Below, in pieces: positions 32,288 through 40,226 of a DNA stretch of 45,313 nucleotides. A model generated the notes under the pieces. The model was not told where the DNA came from. It did not search any database and saw nothing but the letters and a program-made list of their open reading frames with translations. The position numbers were made by a program, and so were the translations under genes. The stretch's first letter is position 1, and the number at the start of each line of letters is the position of its first letter. The DNA is from Chloroflexota bacterium (GTDB lineage: Bacteria > Chloroflexota > Anaerolineae > UBA4142): NCBI GenBank assembly GCA_016208315.1, contig JACQYF010000039.1, forward strand, positions 1 to 45,313. Reading direction: 5' to 3'.

Positions 32288-33868
32288 TTATCGCTTTTGC
32301 AGCGCGACGGGATTCATCTTGATGACGGCCGCATCGTCGCTCTTGATCTCCAGCCCGTTCTCGAACGCGCGGAACTGGTAGCCCTTGGCGACGATGATGA
32401 CGCTGTACGCTTTGCCGCGCGCGAGGGCGGGCGCGGTCTGGTAATTGCCGTCCTGATCGGTCGTGGCCTGCGCCGCGACGAGCGAATCGGGATCGCCGCT
32501 GTCGAGCGCCTCGTCGAATTCGGCGATGGTGACGCCTGGTTTGAGCAACAACACCAGCGCGTCAAAAATCCCGCGCTGCGTATCGGCATCCACGATCTGA
32601 CCTTTGATGACCGAGCCGGCCCCGCCCGTTTGTGGCGGCGGAGTCTGCTTGACAGGCGGGGTCGTCGTCTTGCCGACCGTTACCGCGCCTTGCGAAGCGA
32701 CCGCGCCGCCGATGTACAGCGTGACCTGGTACGCGCCGTCGGGCAGCGCTTTGCCGCCGTTCGTGAGCGAAACCGTAAACAAGCCGCTCGCATCGTCCTT
32801 CCACGCGTTGCCCGACGATTTGCCCGCGACCTCTTGCCCATCGAGCGTCCACACGTAGCCCCAGTCCTGGCCCTGACGCATGGCCGCGAATTCGAACGCG
32901 CCGACGATTTTCTTGATGCCGGTCGGCAGCGTCTGACCTGCGCCGACGAGTTTGCCATCTTGAAAATCGCTCCCAAATTGAAGCGCCCCAAAGGTCGGCT
33001 TGGTCGTGGTCGTCGTGGACGGCGGTTTCGGGGTTGGGCCGGTTGGAACGCCGGAATCGCCGCTCACCGTTTTGATTTGCAGCGCGCGTTGGATGTACGG
33101 TTCGGCGATGTTGATCATCTTGAACCGGTCAATCTTTTCTCCATTCTTGCTAATGCCCCAAGTGGAAATACCGATCTGCTCGCCTTGTCCGTTCATGCCG
33201 AGGCCGCCGCTGTTGCCCGCGGCGATGTTCGCGGTCGTCTTGAGCGAATCCAACTCGCCGTCGCCGTCCTGATCGTCAAAGCCGGATATTTGTCCGGTCA
33301 GGTAACTGACCAAAGGCCCGCCCACTCCGGGATACCCGACCGTCGCGACGAAATCGCCGACGTTGACCTTGTCGGAATCGCCGCGCGTGATGAGAACCAG
33401 CGGCAAGGGATCGGGGAGTTTTTGGCCTTGGGTAAACATCGAGACGATCTTGATCACCGCGACATCCAAGTGCGTGTTGCCGACGACGAACTGCGCGACG
33501 TAGGTCGGCTTGGGTGTTTGCTTCGGACTCAACGTGGGGCCGACGAGCAAGAGACCTTGCGGGTGAAAGAGTTCGCCGTCCTTCATCTTGCGCGCCGACG
33601 AGTCTTTGCCATACAGGTCGGTCTGGCCGACGCAGTGAAAGTTCGTTAGAATCAGACCGCTGGCGTCCACCGCCGTGCCCGAGCAGCCGCCGATGGATTT
33701 ATTATCGGGGCCGAGAATCCAGAGTTTCATCGTCGCCAACATGCCGTTCTCGATCATGTCGGCCGTCGGATCGGCGGCCGTGGCGACCGGCTGCCCCATC
33801 ATTCCCGCGAGCAGTATCGAAGCGATCAGAACGAGCCAGAGATGCGTGCGCGTGATTTTCAGTTTCAT
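32288..33868 (-). CDS. secreted trypsin-like serine protease with C-terminal beta domains
   Basis: 526 residues, ATG 33868 behind AGGAG. The signal peptide (MKLKITRTHLWLVLIASILL) ends near AATAAD. The protease domain shows the triad LTNFHCVG (His), THLDVAVIKI (Asp) and IAAGNSGGLGMN (Ser). After a Thr/Pro linker near residue 280, a beta-rich domain (ADQT-like, residues 300-400) is followed by a carboxypeptidase-regulatory-like domain (VIKGQIVDADTQRGIFDALV ... TTDQDGNYQ). It is exported and probably surface associated. It lies 19 bases downstream of the PrsW-like gene, so the two are co-transcribed. Confidence 0.85.
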   Translation of the reverse strand: MKLKITRTHLWLVLIASILLAGMMGQPVATAADPTADMIENGMLATMKLWILGPDNKSIGGCSGTAVDASGLILTNFHCVGQTDLYGKDSSARKMKDGELFHPQGLLLVGPTLSPKQTPKPTYVAQFVVGNTHLDVAVIKIVSMFTQGQKLPDPLPLVLITRGDSDKVNVGDFVATVGYPGVGGPLVSYLTGQISGFDDQDGDGELDSLKTTANIAAGNSGGLGMNGQGEQIGISTWGISKNGEKIDRFKMINIAEPYIQRALQIKTVSGDSGVPTGPTPKPPSTTTTTKPTFGALQFGSDFQDGKLVGAGQTLPTGIKKIVGAFEFAAMRQGQDWGYVWTLDGQEVAGKSSGNAWKDDASGLFTVSLTNGGKALPDGAYQVTLYIGGAVASQGAVTVGKTTTPPVKQTPPPQTGGAGSVIKGQIVDADTQRGIFDALVLLLKPGVTIAEFDEALDSGDPDSLVAAQATTDQDGNYQTAPALARGKAYSVIIVAKGYQFRAFENGLEIKSDDAAVIKMNPVALQKR

Positions 33869-33887
33869 TGTATCTGCTCCTGCTCTC

Positions 33888-35321
33888 TTATTGGACGCGC
33901 CAACCGGCGAGCAATTGATCGTATAAACCGTCGAGCGAAGCGAATTGGTGGCTCTCCGCCGCGAACGAGAGCGCCAAGAGTTGGTCGCCGCTGACGACGA
34001 GCGTATCCACCGCGCGCATCAACGCGGGCATCGAACTTCCTTGCGGCGGATCGAGGAGGTACGCGTATTCGAGTTTCGCGCCCGCGCGTCCCTGGATTTG
34101 AGTGGGGATGATATTGAGCAAGTGAAAGCTCAACAGTTGATCCTGTCGTTCGAGCGCCCAGTTCGCGGCCGCATCGTCGAGCGTGCCTTGCGCGGGCAAA
34201 TAGTCGCCTATTGGTTTTTGCCGCATGCTGACGCGCGTTCCGAAAATGCCGCCGCGCTCGAAATCGTACGCGGCAAACGCCGCGCCTTGCTCGGTCGTCT
34301 GCGCCCAACTTGCGGGATACGTCAGCGTCATCTTGCCGGATGTGGCGGTGCGCGTTTGGCCCATCACCGCCGAACCCAACACCCACGCCGCGATCAAGCC
34401 CACGGCGACGACGAGCCACACGATCCATTCCGGCTCTTCGGATTTCCCTTCGCCGACGAGTACCGCGTCGAGCGCCGAACCCTTTTGGCTCGTCGCCGCG
34501 CCGGCCACGTTGAGCCGCTGAATCAACTGGAACAAGACCGCAAAGATCGCGCCCGCGATCACGACCGCGGCCGCGACGCCGTACCACGGGTTGAAGCCAA
34601 ACCCGCTGCCGAGCATCGGAATGCGGCTCAGCGTTAAATCAATCACGCCGTTGAGAACCGCGGCGATGATCAACCCCAGCGGCAGCCAGGTCGGGCCCAT
34701 CTTGTCGAATTTCGCGCGCGCGAGAAAGTAGCCGGAGACCGCGCCCAAACTCGCGAGCGATAGCGCTTCGACCGCGACGCGCATCGCGCCGATGCCGAGG
34801 TCTACGCCGTTGTTGCCGACGACGTACTGAATATTCGTCATCGTCGCGTAACCTAAACCTGCGGCCGCGCCGTAGACGATGCCGTCAATGCGCTGGTCGA
34901 ATTCCGCCGAATTGAAAACCGTATAACGCACGACCGCATAGAGGATGAACTGTGTCACCAAGCCGCCGACGAGGATCGAGCCGAGCACGGCGGTGACGAG
35001 ATTCGTGCCGAGCCAATCCTGCACGCGGTAAAGTTCGCGGATGACCGGTTGGCCGATGGCGTAGGCGAGGAGCGCGCCGAGGAAGAACACGCCCACCACG
35101 TACTGCCGCGGCTCCGGCTCGAAACGGTCTTCGCGATAAAACATCCAGAGCCACAGCGCGGCGGGCACGACGGCGAGGACGATGCCGGCGGCGACGAGCG
35201 CCGTGCCGCTCAACTGAGGACGAGCGAAATTACTGACGGCGGCGACGGCGGCAACAAAAAGCAGCACGCCGCCGATCTGGACCCAAACGGACTCGCGTGC
35301 TACGCGCAAGTGGTTTCGCAT
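33888..35321 (-). CDS. PrsW-like membrane protein lacking catalytic residues
   Basis: 477 residues, ATG 35321 with GGAG upstream. About nine membrane segments in residues 15-275 follow the PrsW order: WMFYREDRFEPEPRQ, then DGIVYGAAAGLGYATMTNIQYV, then LPLGLIIAAVLNGVIDL. In active PrsW proteases these regions hold EExxK, FxxxExxxY and HxxxD. Here the EExxK region reads GLVTQFILYAV, the second is Y-ATM-T-NIQ-Y with Thr for Glu, and the third NGVID with Asn for His. The fold is kept but the metal site is lost. A further membrane segment (IVWLVVAVGLIAAWVLGSAV) and an extracytoplasmic C-terminal domain (about 150 residues) follow. It may bind rather than cut membrane proteins. Confidence 0.75.
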   Translation of the reverse strand: MRNHLRVARESVWVQIGGVLLFVAAVAAVSNFARPQLSGTALVAAGIVLAVVPAALWLWMFYREDRFEPEPRQYVVGVFFLGALLAYAIGQPVIRELYRVQDWLGTNLVTAVLGSILVGGLVTQFILYAVVRYTVFNSAEFDQRIDGIVYGAAAGLGYATMTNIQYVVGNNGVDLGIGAMRVAVEALSLASLGAVSGYFLARAKFDKMGPTWLPLGLIIAAVLNGVIDLTLSRIPMLGSGFGFNPWYGVAAAVVIAGAIFAVLFQLIQRLNVAGAATSQKGSALDAVLVGEGKSEEPEWIVWLVVAVGLIAAWVLGSAVMGQTRTATSGKMTLTYPASWAQTTEQGAAFAAYDFERGGIFGTRVSMRQKPIGDYLPAQGTLDDAAANWALERQDQLLSFHLLNIIPTQIQGRAGAKLEYAYLLDPPQGSSMPALMRAVDTLVVSGDQLLALSFAAESHQFASLDGLYDQLLAGWRVQ

Positions 35322-35370
35322 CGCTATTCACTCCGTGGACGAAGATGTTAAAGCAGAAACTTGCAATCGC

Positions 35371-35398
35371 ATTATACAGGTGGTGGTCAATTAGTCAA
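35371..35398 (-). promoter_or_regulatory. promoter for the PrsW-like gene, -35 within octamer array
   Basis: On the minus strand TTGACT (35398-35393), a 16-base spacer and TATAAT (35376-35371). The -35 is part of the octamer repeat. Confidence 0.65.
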
Positions 35399-35470
35399 TT
35401 GGTCAATCAGTCAATCCGCCGGGTCGGCGGATTGACTGATTGACCATTCGACCAATTGACTAGTTGACTG
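35384..35470. repeat. inverted octamer array between divergent genes
   Basis: Left: TGGTCAAT, TAGTCAAT, TGGTCAAT, CAGTCAAT. Centre: CCGCC-GGGTC-GGCGG. Right: ATTGACTG, ATTGACCA, TTCGACCA, ATTGACTA, GTTGACTG. A long hairpin with a GC clamp. The units contain TTGACT/TTGACC, which resemble the sigma-70 -35 box on both strands. This and the two promoters fill the 215-base gap. Confidence 0.95.
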
Positions 35471-35485
35471 ACTTACATGTATAAT
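35456..35485 (+). promoter_or_regulatory. promoter for the PD40 gene, -35 within octamer array
   Basis: TTGACT (35456-35461), an 18-base spacer and TATAAT (35480-35485). The -35 is part of the right arm of the repeat. Confidence 0.65.
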
Positions 35486-35536
35486 CAGCACAGCTCTGCG
35501 CGATAGCTCGACCAAAACTATGCCCAAGGAGGAAGA

Positions 35537-36730
35537 ATGACTACCGCGCCGGAATCTTCCAAGCCCAATCGGCGGCCGTGGATCGTGGTCGGCGTCTTGG
35601 GATGCCTCGTGGTGTGCCTCTTGATTGCCCTTGTCGCCGCGGCGGGTTATTTTGTCCTACTGCCCCAACTCACGCCTGTTGCCGTGAGTCTACCCAGCCC
35701 GACGCGCGTCCCGTTCGGTCTCCCTAGTTCCACCCCTACGTTAGTTGCGCGCACGCCCACTGCGGCCGAACCGACCAAAGCATCCGCGTCGCCCACGCGC
35801 ACGGTCGGCCCGACCTTGCCCGGCGACGTGCTCGGAGTGCCGCCTACGACCGCGCCCACCACAGCACCCCTCGTCACGGCCACCGCGACGCGGCCCGCGG
35901 CGTCGCCCACACCGGCCGCGCCCAAAGGCAAGATCGCCTTTAGCCGGTGCGAGGGCACTTGCGATCAGGACGGGCAGAAAACCGTCTGGATTATGAACAT
36001 GGATGGCAGCGGCGCGAGAAAGCTCCTCGACCGCGCCTCCTCGCCGTCCTTTTCCCCCGACGGAACCAAGCTGGCCTACTTTCGTTGGGTTGATGGGATT
36101 TTTGTCGCGAATGCCGATGGAACCGAGGCGCCCGGCAAAAAGATCGTGGGTGATACGTTCACCCGTTTTCTGGATTGGTCACACGACGGGCGCTGGATCG
36201 CGTTTACCGCGCAGCCCGGCGGCAGCGGCAACGTGGTCATTGACGTCGCGCCTCCCGATGGCGCGGCCGTCAAGGACGCGGGCGCGCGTCGCAATGTCGC
36301 CATCGGCCTAAGCCCGGCCTGGTCACCGGACGACATGCAGGTTGTGTTCGCAACCTGCCGCGGCGGTTGTGGAATCTTCAAGGGCAATTCTTCCGGCGGC
36401 GACGCGATACCCATCATTACCGACGACGGTGGCTTGCCGGACTGGTCGCCCGATGGCAAAAAGATTCTCTATCAGAAAGAAGCCGACGGTCAGAAGCAGT
36501 TGTTCTTAATCAACCCAGATGGCTCAGGCAAGAAACAATTGACCTCGGGACCCGTGATGCACGTCGCCGCGACCTGGTCGCCCGATGGCAACTTTATCTT
36601 TTATCGTTCGCCGGAGGGAGGCACGTGGGGCATTTGGCGAATGAACGCGGATGGAACCAATCCCATCCGGTTGCTCGAGAACGTGCCGCCGGTAGATTGG
36701 GCTTACGAACGGCTCGCCGTCAGCAAGTAG
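35537..36730 (+). CDS. membrane-anchored PD40 (TolB-like) beta-propeller protein
   Basis: 397 residues, ATG 35537 behind AAGGAGG. One membrane segment (residues 15-42, WIVVGVLGCLVVCLLIALVA) anchors it, followed by a Thr/Pro/Ala linker to residue about 130. Then come about six PD40 blades, each with a 'WSPDGKKILY' or 'NMDGSGARKLL' repeat. Such propellers usually bind peptides or other proteins outside the membrane. Three paralogues lie at 36864, 40227 and 41324. Confidence 0.85.
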   Translation: MTTAPESSKPNRRPWIVVGVLGCLVVCLLIALVAAAGYFVLLPQLTPVAVSLPSPTRVPFGLPSSTPTLVARTPTAAEPTKASASPTRTVGPTLPGDVLGVPPTTAPTTAPLVTATATRPAASPTPAAPKGKIAFSRCEGTCDQDGQKTVWIMNMDGSGARKLLDRASSPSFSPDGTKLAYFRWVDGIFVANADGTEAPGKKIVGDTFTRFLDWSHDGRWIAFTAQPGGSGNVVIDVAPPDGAAVKDAGARRNVAIGLSPAWSPDDMQVVFATCRGGCGIFKGNSSGGDAIPIITDDGGLPDWSPDGKKILYQKEADGQKQLFLINPDGSGKKQLTSGPVMHVAATWSPDGNFIFYRSPEGGTWGIWRMNADGTNPIRLLENVPPVDWAYERLAVSK

Positions 36731-36739
36731 TTGATGCAA

Positions 36740-36767
36740 GGCTCGCGATTCCACGCGGGCCTTTTTT
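36740..36767 (+). terminator. rho-independent terminator
   Basis: GGCTCGCG (36740-36747) pairs with CGCGGGCC (36754-36761), followed by TTTTTT. Confidence 0.8.
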
Positions 36768-36863
36768 CGGACCAGAGGAGAAAGGCGTTCTCTAACGCCG
36801 TTCAGCTGTACGAGTCGCGCAAGAGAGCGCTCACTCCTCATCGCCGCTGAGGAGAATGAGACG

Positions 36864-38015
36864 ATGCGAAAATCCAATGCGATGACCCTTGCTCTGCTTC
36901 TGATCGTTCTCGTTTCGATGCTCTTGAACGCAACGGCGTGCGGCGCCGCGACGCCCACGCCGCTGCCCACGCCCGTATCGCCCACGCTGCCGATCGTCAC
37001 TCAGCCGACCGCCGTGCGACCGATCGCGACCGCGCTGCCGCCTACGATCGCGCCATTGCCCACGGTCGGCGCGCCCACGCCGGCGATCACGCCCACCGTC
37101 GCGGCGACCGCGACGCGAACGGTCGTCCGCACCGCGACCCGGCCCGCGGCCAGTCCAAGTCCGGCAACGCCGCGGCCCGGGGCGCTGAGCGGCCGAATTG
37201 CCTACAGCGTCGTAACCGATCCCGCGCCCCGCTTACACACGATTTGGGCGGCGAAGGGCGACGGGACCGGCGCGACCAAGTTGATTGATGGGGCGTCCTG
37301 GCCGGCGCTGTCGCCCGACGGCAAGTACTTGGCCTTTTTCTATCTGCCCGGCAGTGGCTTTAACGAAGGTCTCTACGTCGGCGATGCCTTCGGCGGCAAG
37401 CCCCTCGCCGGCTTTGTCAATCCCGGCGTCTGCTGCATCAACTGGTCACGCGACAGCGTTTGGATCGTCTTCGTGGTTTCGGGACGGCCGAACCAGCCGG
37501 GCGGTCCGATTTCAATGGTGAAAAACGACGGCGCGTTCAGGACCATCGTGGACCTGAAAGTGATCGGCAGTGGCCCGTCCTTCTCAGCCGACAGTAAACA
37601 AATCGTCTTCTCCGGCTGTGTGCCCGGAACGAGTACCTGCGGCTTGCTGGTCGCTTCAGCCGACGGCACCGGTGCCACCCGCATCGTCACGCGCGATAAC
37701 GGCGGCAACGCGCAATGGTCGCCGCGCGGCGACAAGCTAGTCTATCAAGCGCGGGACGGCGCGAACAACAACCAAGTCTTCGTCGTCAACCCCGATGGGT
37801 CGGGGAAGAAGCAACTGACGAATGGCAAGAGCAACGACGGTCAGCCAACTTGGTCGCGCGATGGCGGCTCGATCTATTGGCGCAGCGATCAGAACGGCAC
37901 AAGCTGGGCGATCATGGTGATGAACGCCGATGGGACGAATGCGCGCCGGCTGATCCCCGACGTCGCGCCCGATCCGATCTTCTGGGGTTGGGAAGGATTG
38001 AGCGTGGGGCCGTGA
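36864..38015 (+). CDS. PD40 beta-propeller lipoprotein
   Basis: 383 residues, ATG 36864 behind GAGGAG. The signal sequence ends in the lipobox LNATAC, so unlike its neighbour it is lipid anchored. A long Pro/Thr/Ala linker (residues 30-100) precedes PD40 blades such as WSRDSVWIVFV, FSADSKQIVFS, WSPRGDKLVYQ and NPDGSGKKQLT. It is a paralogue of the preceding gene but separated from it by a terminator. Confidence 0.85.
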   Translation: MRKSNAMTLALLLIVLVSMLLNATACGAATPTPLPTPVSPTLPIVTQPTAVRPIATALPPTIAPLPTVGAPTPAITPTVAATATRTVVRTATRPAASPSPATPRPGALSGRIAYSVVTDPAPRLHTIWAAKGDGTGATKLIDGASWPALSPDGKYLAFFYLPGSGFNEGLYVGDAFGGKPLAGFVNPGVCCINWSRDSVWIVFVVSGRPNQPGGPISMVKNDGAFRTIVDLKVIGSGPSFSADSKQIVFSGCVPGTSTCGLLVASADGTGATRIVTRDNGGNAQWSPRGDKLVYQARDGANNNQVFVVNPDGSGKKQLTNGKSNDGQPTWSRDGGSIYWRSDQNGTSWAIMVMNADGTNARRLIPDVAPDPIFWGWEGLSVGP

Positions 38016-38027
38016 GCGTGGTATAAT
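37998..38027 (+). promoter_or_regulatory. promoter giving a leaderless coaX mRNA
   Basis: TTGAGC (37998-38003), an 18-base spacer and TATAAT (38022-38027). The GTG start at 38034 is at the expected transcription start, and no ribosome-binding site is seen. Confidence 0.55.
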
Positions 38028-38033
38028 ACCCGT

Positions 38034-38816
38034 GTGAAATCACGGCTGCTCGCGATTGCGATTGGCAACTCGAATGTCAAAATCGGCGTCTTTCAAGACG
38101 CGCGCTTGCTGGCGCGTTGGCGCGCGCACACGGAAACGAACAAGACCGCGGACGAATACTCGCTCTTGCTGGACGACTTTCTCGCTTCTCCCCCCGGTTT
38201 CGGGGAGGGGCAGGTATCGGCAGCCATTATCGTTTCCGTCGTTCCGCCGCTGACGACGACTTTTCAGGAACTCTGCCGCCATCATCTTGAGATTGATCCC
38301 GTGATCGTCGGCCCCAAGGTCAAAACGGGGATGCCGATACGGTATGAGAATCCGCGCGCGCTGGGGGCCGACCGGCTCGTCGCCGCGGTGGCCGCCAAAG
38401 CGAAATTCGGTGTGCCGGTCATCGTGATTGATTTTGGCACGGCGACGACTTTCAATGTCGTCAACCGCGCGGGTGAATTCATCGGCGGCGCGATCGCGCC
38501 TGGATTGAATCTCGCCGCCGATTCGCTCTACCATTCGACCGCGCAGTTGCCGCGCATTGACCTCGCCATGCCGCCGCAAGCCATCGCCACGAATACGACG
38601 CAAGCAATCCAGTCCGGCATTCTGCTCGGCTATCTCGGCTTGATCGAAGGGATGGTCACGCGCATCCGCGCGGAATTCGGCGAGCCGAACGCGCGCGTCG
38701 TCGCGACCGGCGGGCTTGCGCAAATGCTCGCGCCGCAGACGAGCGTAATTGACGAGGTGGATGCAGATTTGGTGTTGCACGGCCTGCGCGTGATTTATGA
38801 GATGAACAAAGAGTAG
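38034..38816 (+). CDS. coaX: type III pantothenate kinase
   Basis: 260 residues, GTG 38034. Phosphorylates pantothenate, the first step of CoA synthesis. IRYENPRALGADRLVAAVAA binds pantothenate (G-x-D-R), IDFGTATTFNVV is the second acidic motif, and FIGGAIAPGL follows. The first motif, normally D-x-G-N-T/S, reads AIAIGNSNVKIG: the catalytic aspartate position is Ala. Residues about 51-59 (SPPGFGEGQ) come from a CCCCGG/CGGGG palindrome. Activity therefore needs testing, although the gene is intact and pairs with coaBC. Confidence 0.88.
   Translation: MKSRLLAIAIGNSNVKIGVFQDARLLARWRAHTETNKTADEYSLLLDDFLASPPGFGEGQVSAAIIVSVVPPLTTTFQELCRHHLEIDPVIVGPKVKTGMPIRYENPRALGADRLVAAVAAKAKFGVPVIVIDFGTATTFNVVNRAGEFIGGAIAPGLNLAADSLYHSTAQLPRIDLAMPPQAIATNTTQAIQSGILLGYLGLIEGMVTRIRAEFGEPNARVVATGGLAQMLAPQTSVIDEVDADLVLHGLRVIYEMNKE
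38187..38210. repeat. GC-rich palindrome inside coaX
   Basis: CTCCCCCCGGTTTCGGGGAG, an imperfect hairpin followed by GGGG, translated in frame near residues 51-59. Confidence 0.6.
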
Positions 38817-38827
38817 CCAGGGCAACT

Positions 38828-40099
38828 ATGATACGCATCCTGAAAAACAAGACACTTCTCCTCGGCATCACCGGCAGCATCGCGGCGTTCAAGGCCGCGG
38901 GGCTGGCGAGCCAGTTGACGCAAGCGGGCGCGGCGGTGGATGTTGTGATGACGCGCGAGGCCACGCAGTTCGTCGGGCCGCTCACGTTCGAGTCGCTGAC
39001 GCATCGCCACGTCGTCACCGACGTGATGGCGCTCTTGCCGGATTCGACCATCGGGCACGTGGCGATGGCGAAACGCGCGCACATTTTCGTGATCGCGCCC
39101 GCGACCGCGCACACCATCGCCAAGATCGCCCACGGGCTGGCGGATGACGCGGTCAGCGCGACCGCGCTCGATACGCGCGCGCCGCTCGTCATCGCGCCCG
39201 CGATGGAAACGGGCATGTGGGAGAACGCGGTTACACAAGAGAATGTGGCAAAGCTCGTGGCGCGCGGCGCGGTCGTGGTCGAGCCGGGAATCGGACGCCT
39301 TGCTTCGGGCGCGAGCGGTAAAGGACGCATGGCGGATGTAGACGACATCGTGGACACGATCCGCGCGGTGCTGGGCCGTGGCGGCGATCTTGCCAATCGA
39401 AAAATTGTCGTCACGGCGGGCGGGACGCAAGAGCCGATTGACCCGGTGCGCGTGATCGCAAATCATTCGTCGGGCAAGATGGGGTTTGCGCTGGCGGAGG
39501 GCGCGCGCGACCGCGGCGCGCGGGTGACCTTGATCGCAGGCGTCCATTCGCAGCGCGTGCCGCGCGGCATCGAACTCGTCGAGGCGACGAGCGCGTGCGA
39601 AATGCGCGACGCGGTGCTGCGCGAAATCGCCGACGCCGACGCGCTCATCATGGCGGCCGCGGTCGCCGATTTTCGCCCGGCGCAGCAGGCAGAGCACAAG
39701 ATCAAGAAAGGGCAAGCGGAGACGATCGCGTTGGAGCTGGTGAGGAATCCGGACATCCTAGCAAAAGTTGCCGAGCGGAGAAAAAAGGGAAATAAGGTCG
39801 AAGACCCCGCGATCTCACCGGCCCTAGCGGGCGGTGCTAGGGTCAGCGGGGGAAATGGCCGAAATTTGGTGGTAATTGGTTTTGCGGCGGAGACGAACGA
39901 TTTGCTGGCGAACGCGCGCGCCAAGTTGGAAGCCAAGAATCTGGACTTGATCGTCGCGAACCCGGTGCCGCAAAGCTTTGGCAACGATCTGGATCAAGCG
40001 ACGTTAATCGAGCGGGGAGGCGCGGTGACCGAACTGCCGCCGATGCCGAAAGAGGAACTAGCGGAAAAGATTCTGGATTTTGTGAATACCTTGCGATGA
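38828..40099 (+). CDS. coaBC: bifunctional phosphopantothenoylcysteine decarboxylase/synthetase
   Basis: 423 residues, ATG 38828, 11 bases after coaX. The N-terminal flavoprotein half (CoaC) has LLGITGSIAAFKAAGL, GHVAMAKRAHIFVIAPATA and PAMETGMW. The C-terminal half (CoaB) starts IVVTAGGTQEPIDPVRVIAN and has MAAAVADFRP. In CoaC the reductive cysteine of the substrate flap (usually L-A-C-G) is serine (GRLASGASGKGRM), and the PxMN motif has Glu for Asn; both variants occur in related bacteria as far as I recall. Residues about 327-342 (DPAISPALAGGARVSGG) come from a nested palindrome (39805-39851) inserted before VIGFAAETND. Confidence 0.92.
   Translation: MIRILKNKTLLLGITGSIAAFKAAGLASQLTQAGAAVDVVMTREATQFVGPLTFESLTHRHVVTDVMALLPDSTIGHVAMAKRAHIFVIAPATAHTIAKIAHGLADDAVSATALDTRAPLVIAPAMETGMWENAVTQENVAKLVARGAVVVEPGIGRLASGASGKGRMADVDDIVDTIRAVLGRGGDLANRKIVVTAGGTQEPIDPVRVIANHSSGKMGFALAEGARDRGARVTLIAGVHSQRVPRGIELVEATSACEMRDAVLREIADADALIMAAAVADFRPAQQAEHKIKKGQAETIALELVRNPDILAKVAERRKKGNKVEDPAISPALAGGARVSGGNGRNLVVIGFAAETNDLLANARAKLEAKNLDLIVANPVPQSFGNDLDQATLIERGGAVTELPPMPKEELAEKILDFVNTLR
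39805..39851. repeat. nested palindrome inside coaBC
   Basis: Outer arms CCCCGC (39805-39810) and GCGGGG (39846-39851); inner arms CCCTAGC (39822-39828) and GCTAGGG (39836-39842). Translated in frame. Confidence 0.8.
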
Positions 40100-40125
40100 T
40101 CGTAACTCAGACAAGCCGAAACCAG

Positions 40126-40199
40126 TTATCCGCGAATCCACGCGAATCTACACGAATAAACAAAAAAATTAGCAGAGATTTGCGCAGATTCGCGGATAA
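40126..40199. repeat. inverted repeat between coaBC and the convergent PD40 gene
   Basis: TTATCCGCGAATC (40126-40138) and GATTCGCGGATAA (40187-40199) are perfect 13-base inverted arms. The interior holds further CGCGAATC/ACACGAAT-like units and an A-rich centre. Similar CGCGGATG words occur within the membrane-protein gene near 14137-14165. It may also terminate transcription from both sides. Confidence 0.8.
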
Positions 40200-40226
40200 A
40201 AAATCTTCGCTTCTTTCGCAAACATT

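Noticed and set aside
32297..33649. 450-codon frame opposite the secreted protease gene
   Set aside because: Same shadow pattern; the minus strand has signal peptide, catalytic triad and ribosome site.
36864..38015. Possible secreted protease related to TolB/dipeptidyl peptidase IV because of its PD40 blades
   Set aside because: No hydrolase domain or G-x-S-x-G motif follows the blades; it ends after the propeller.
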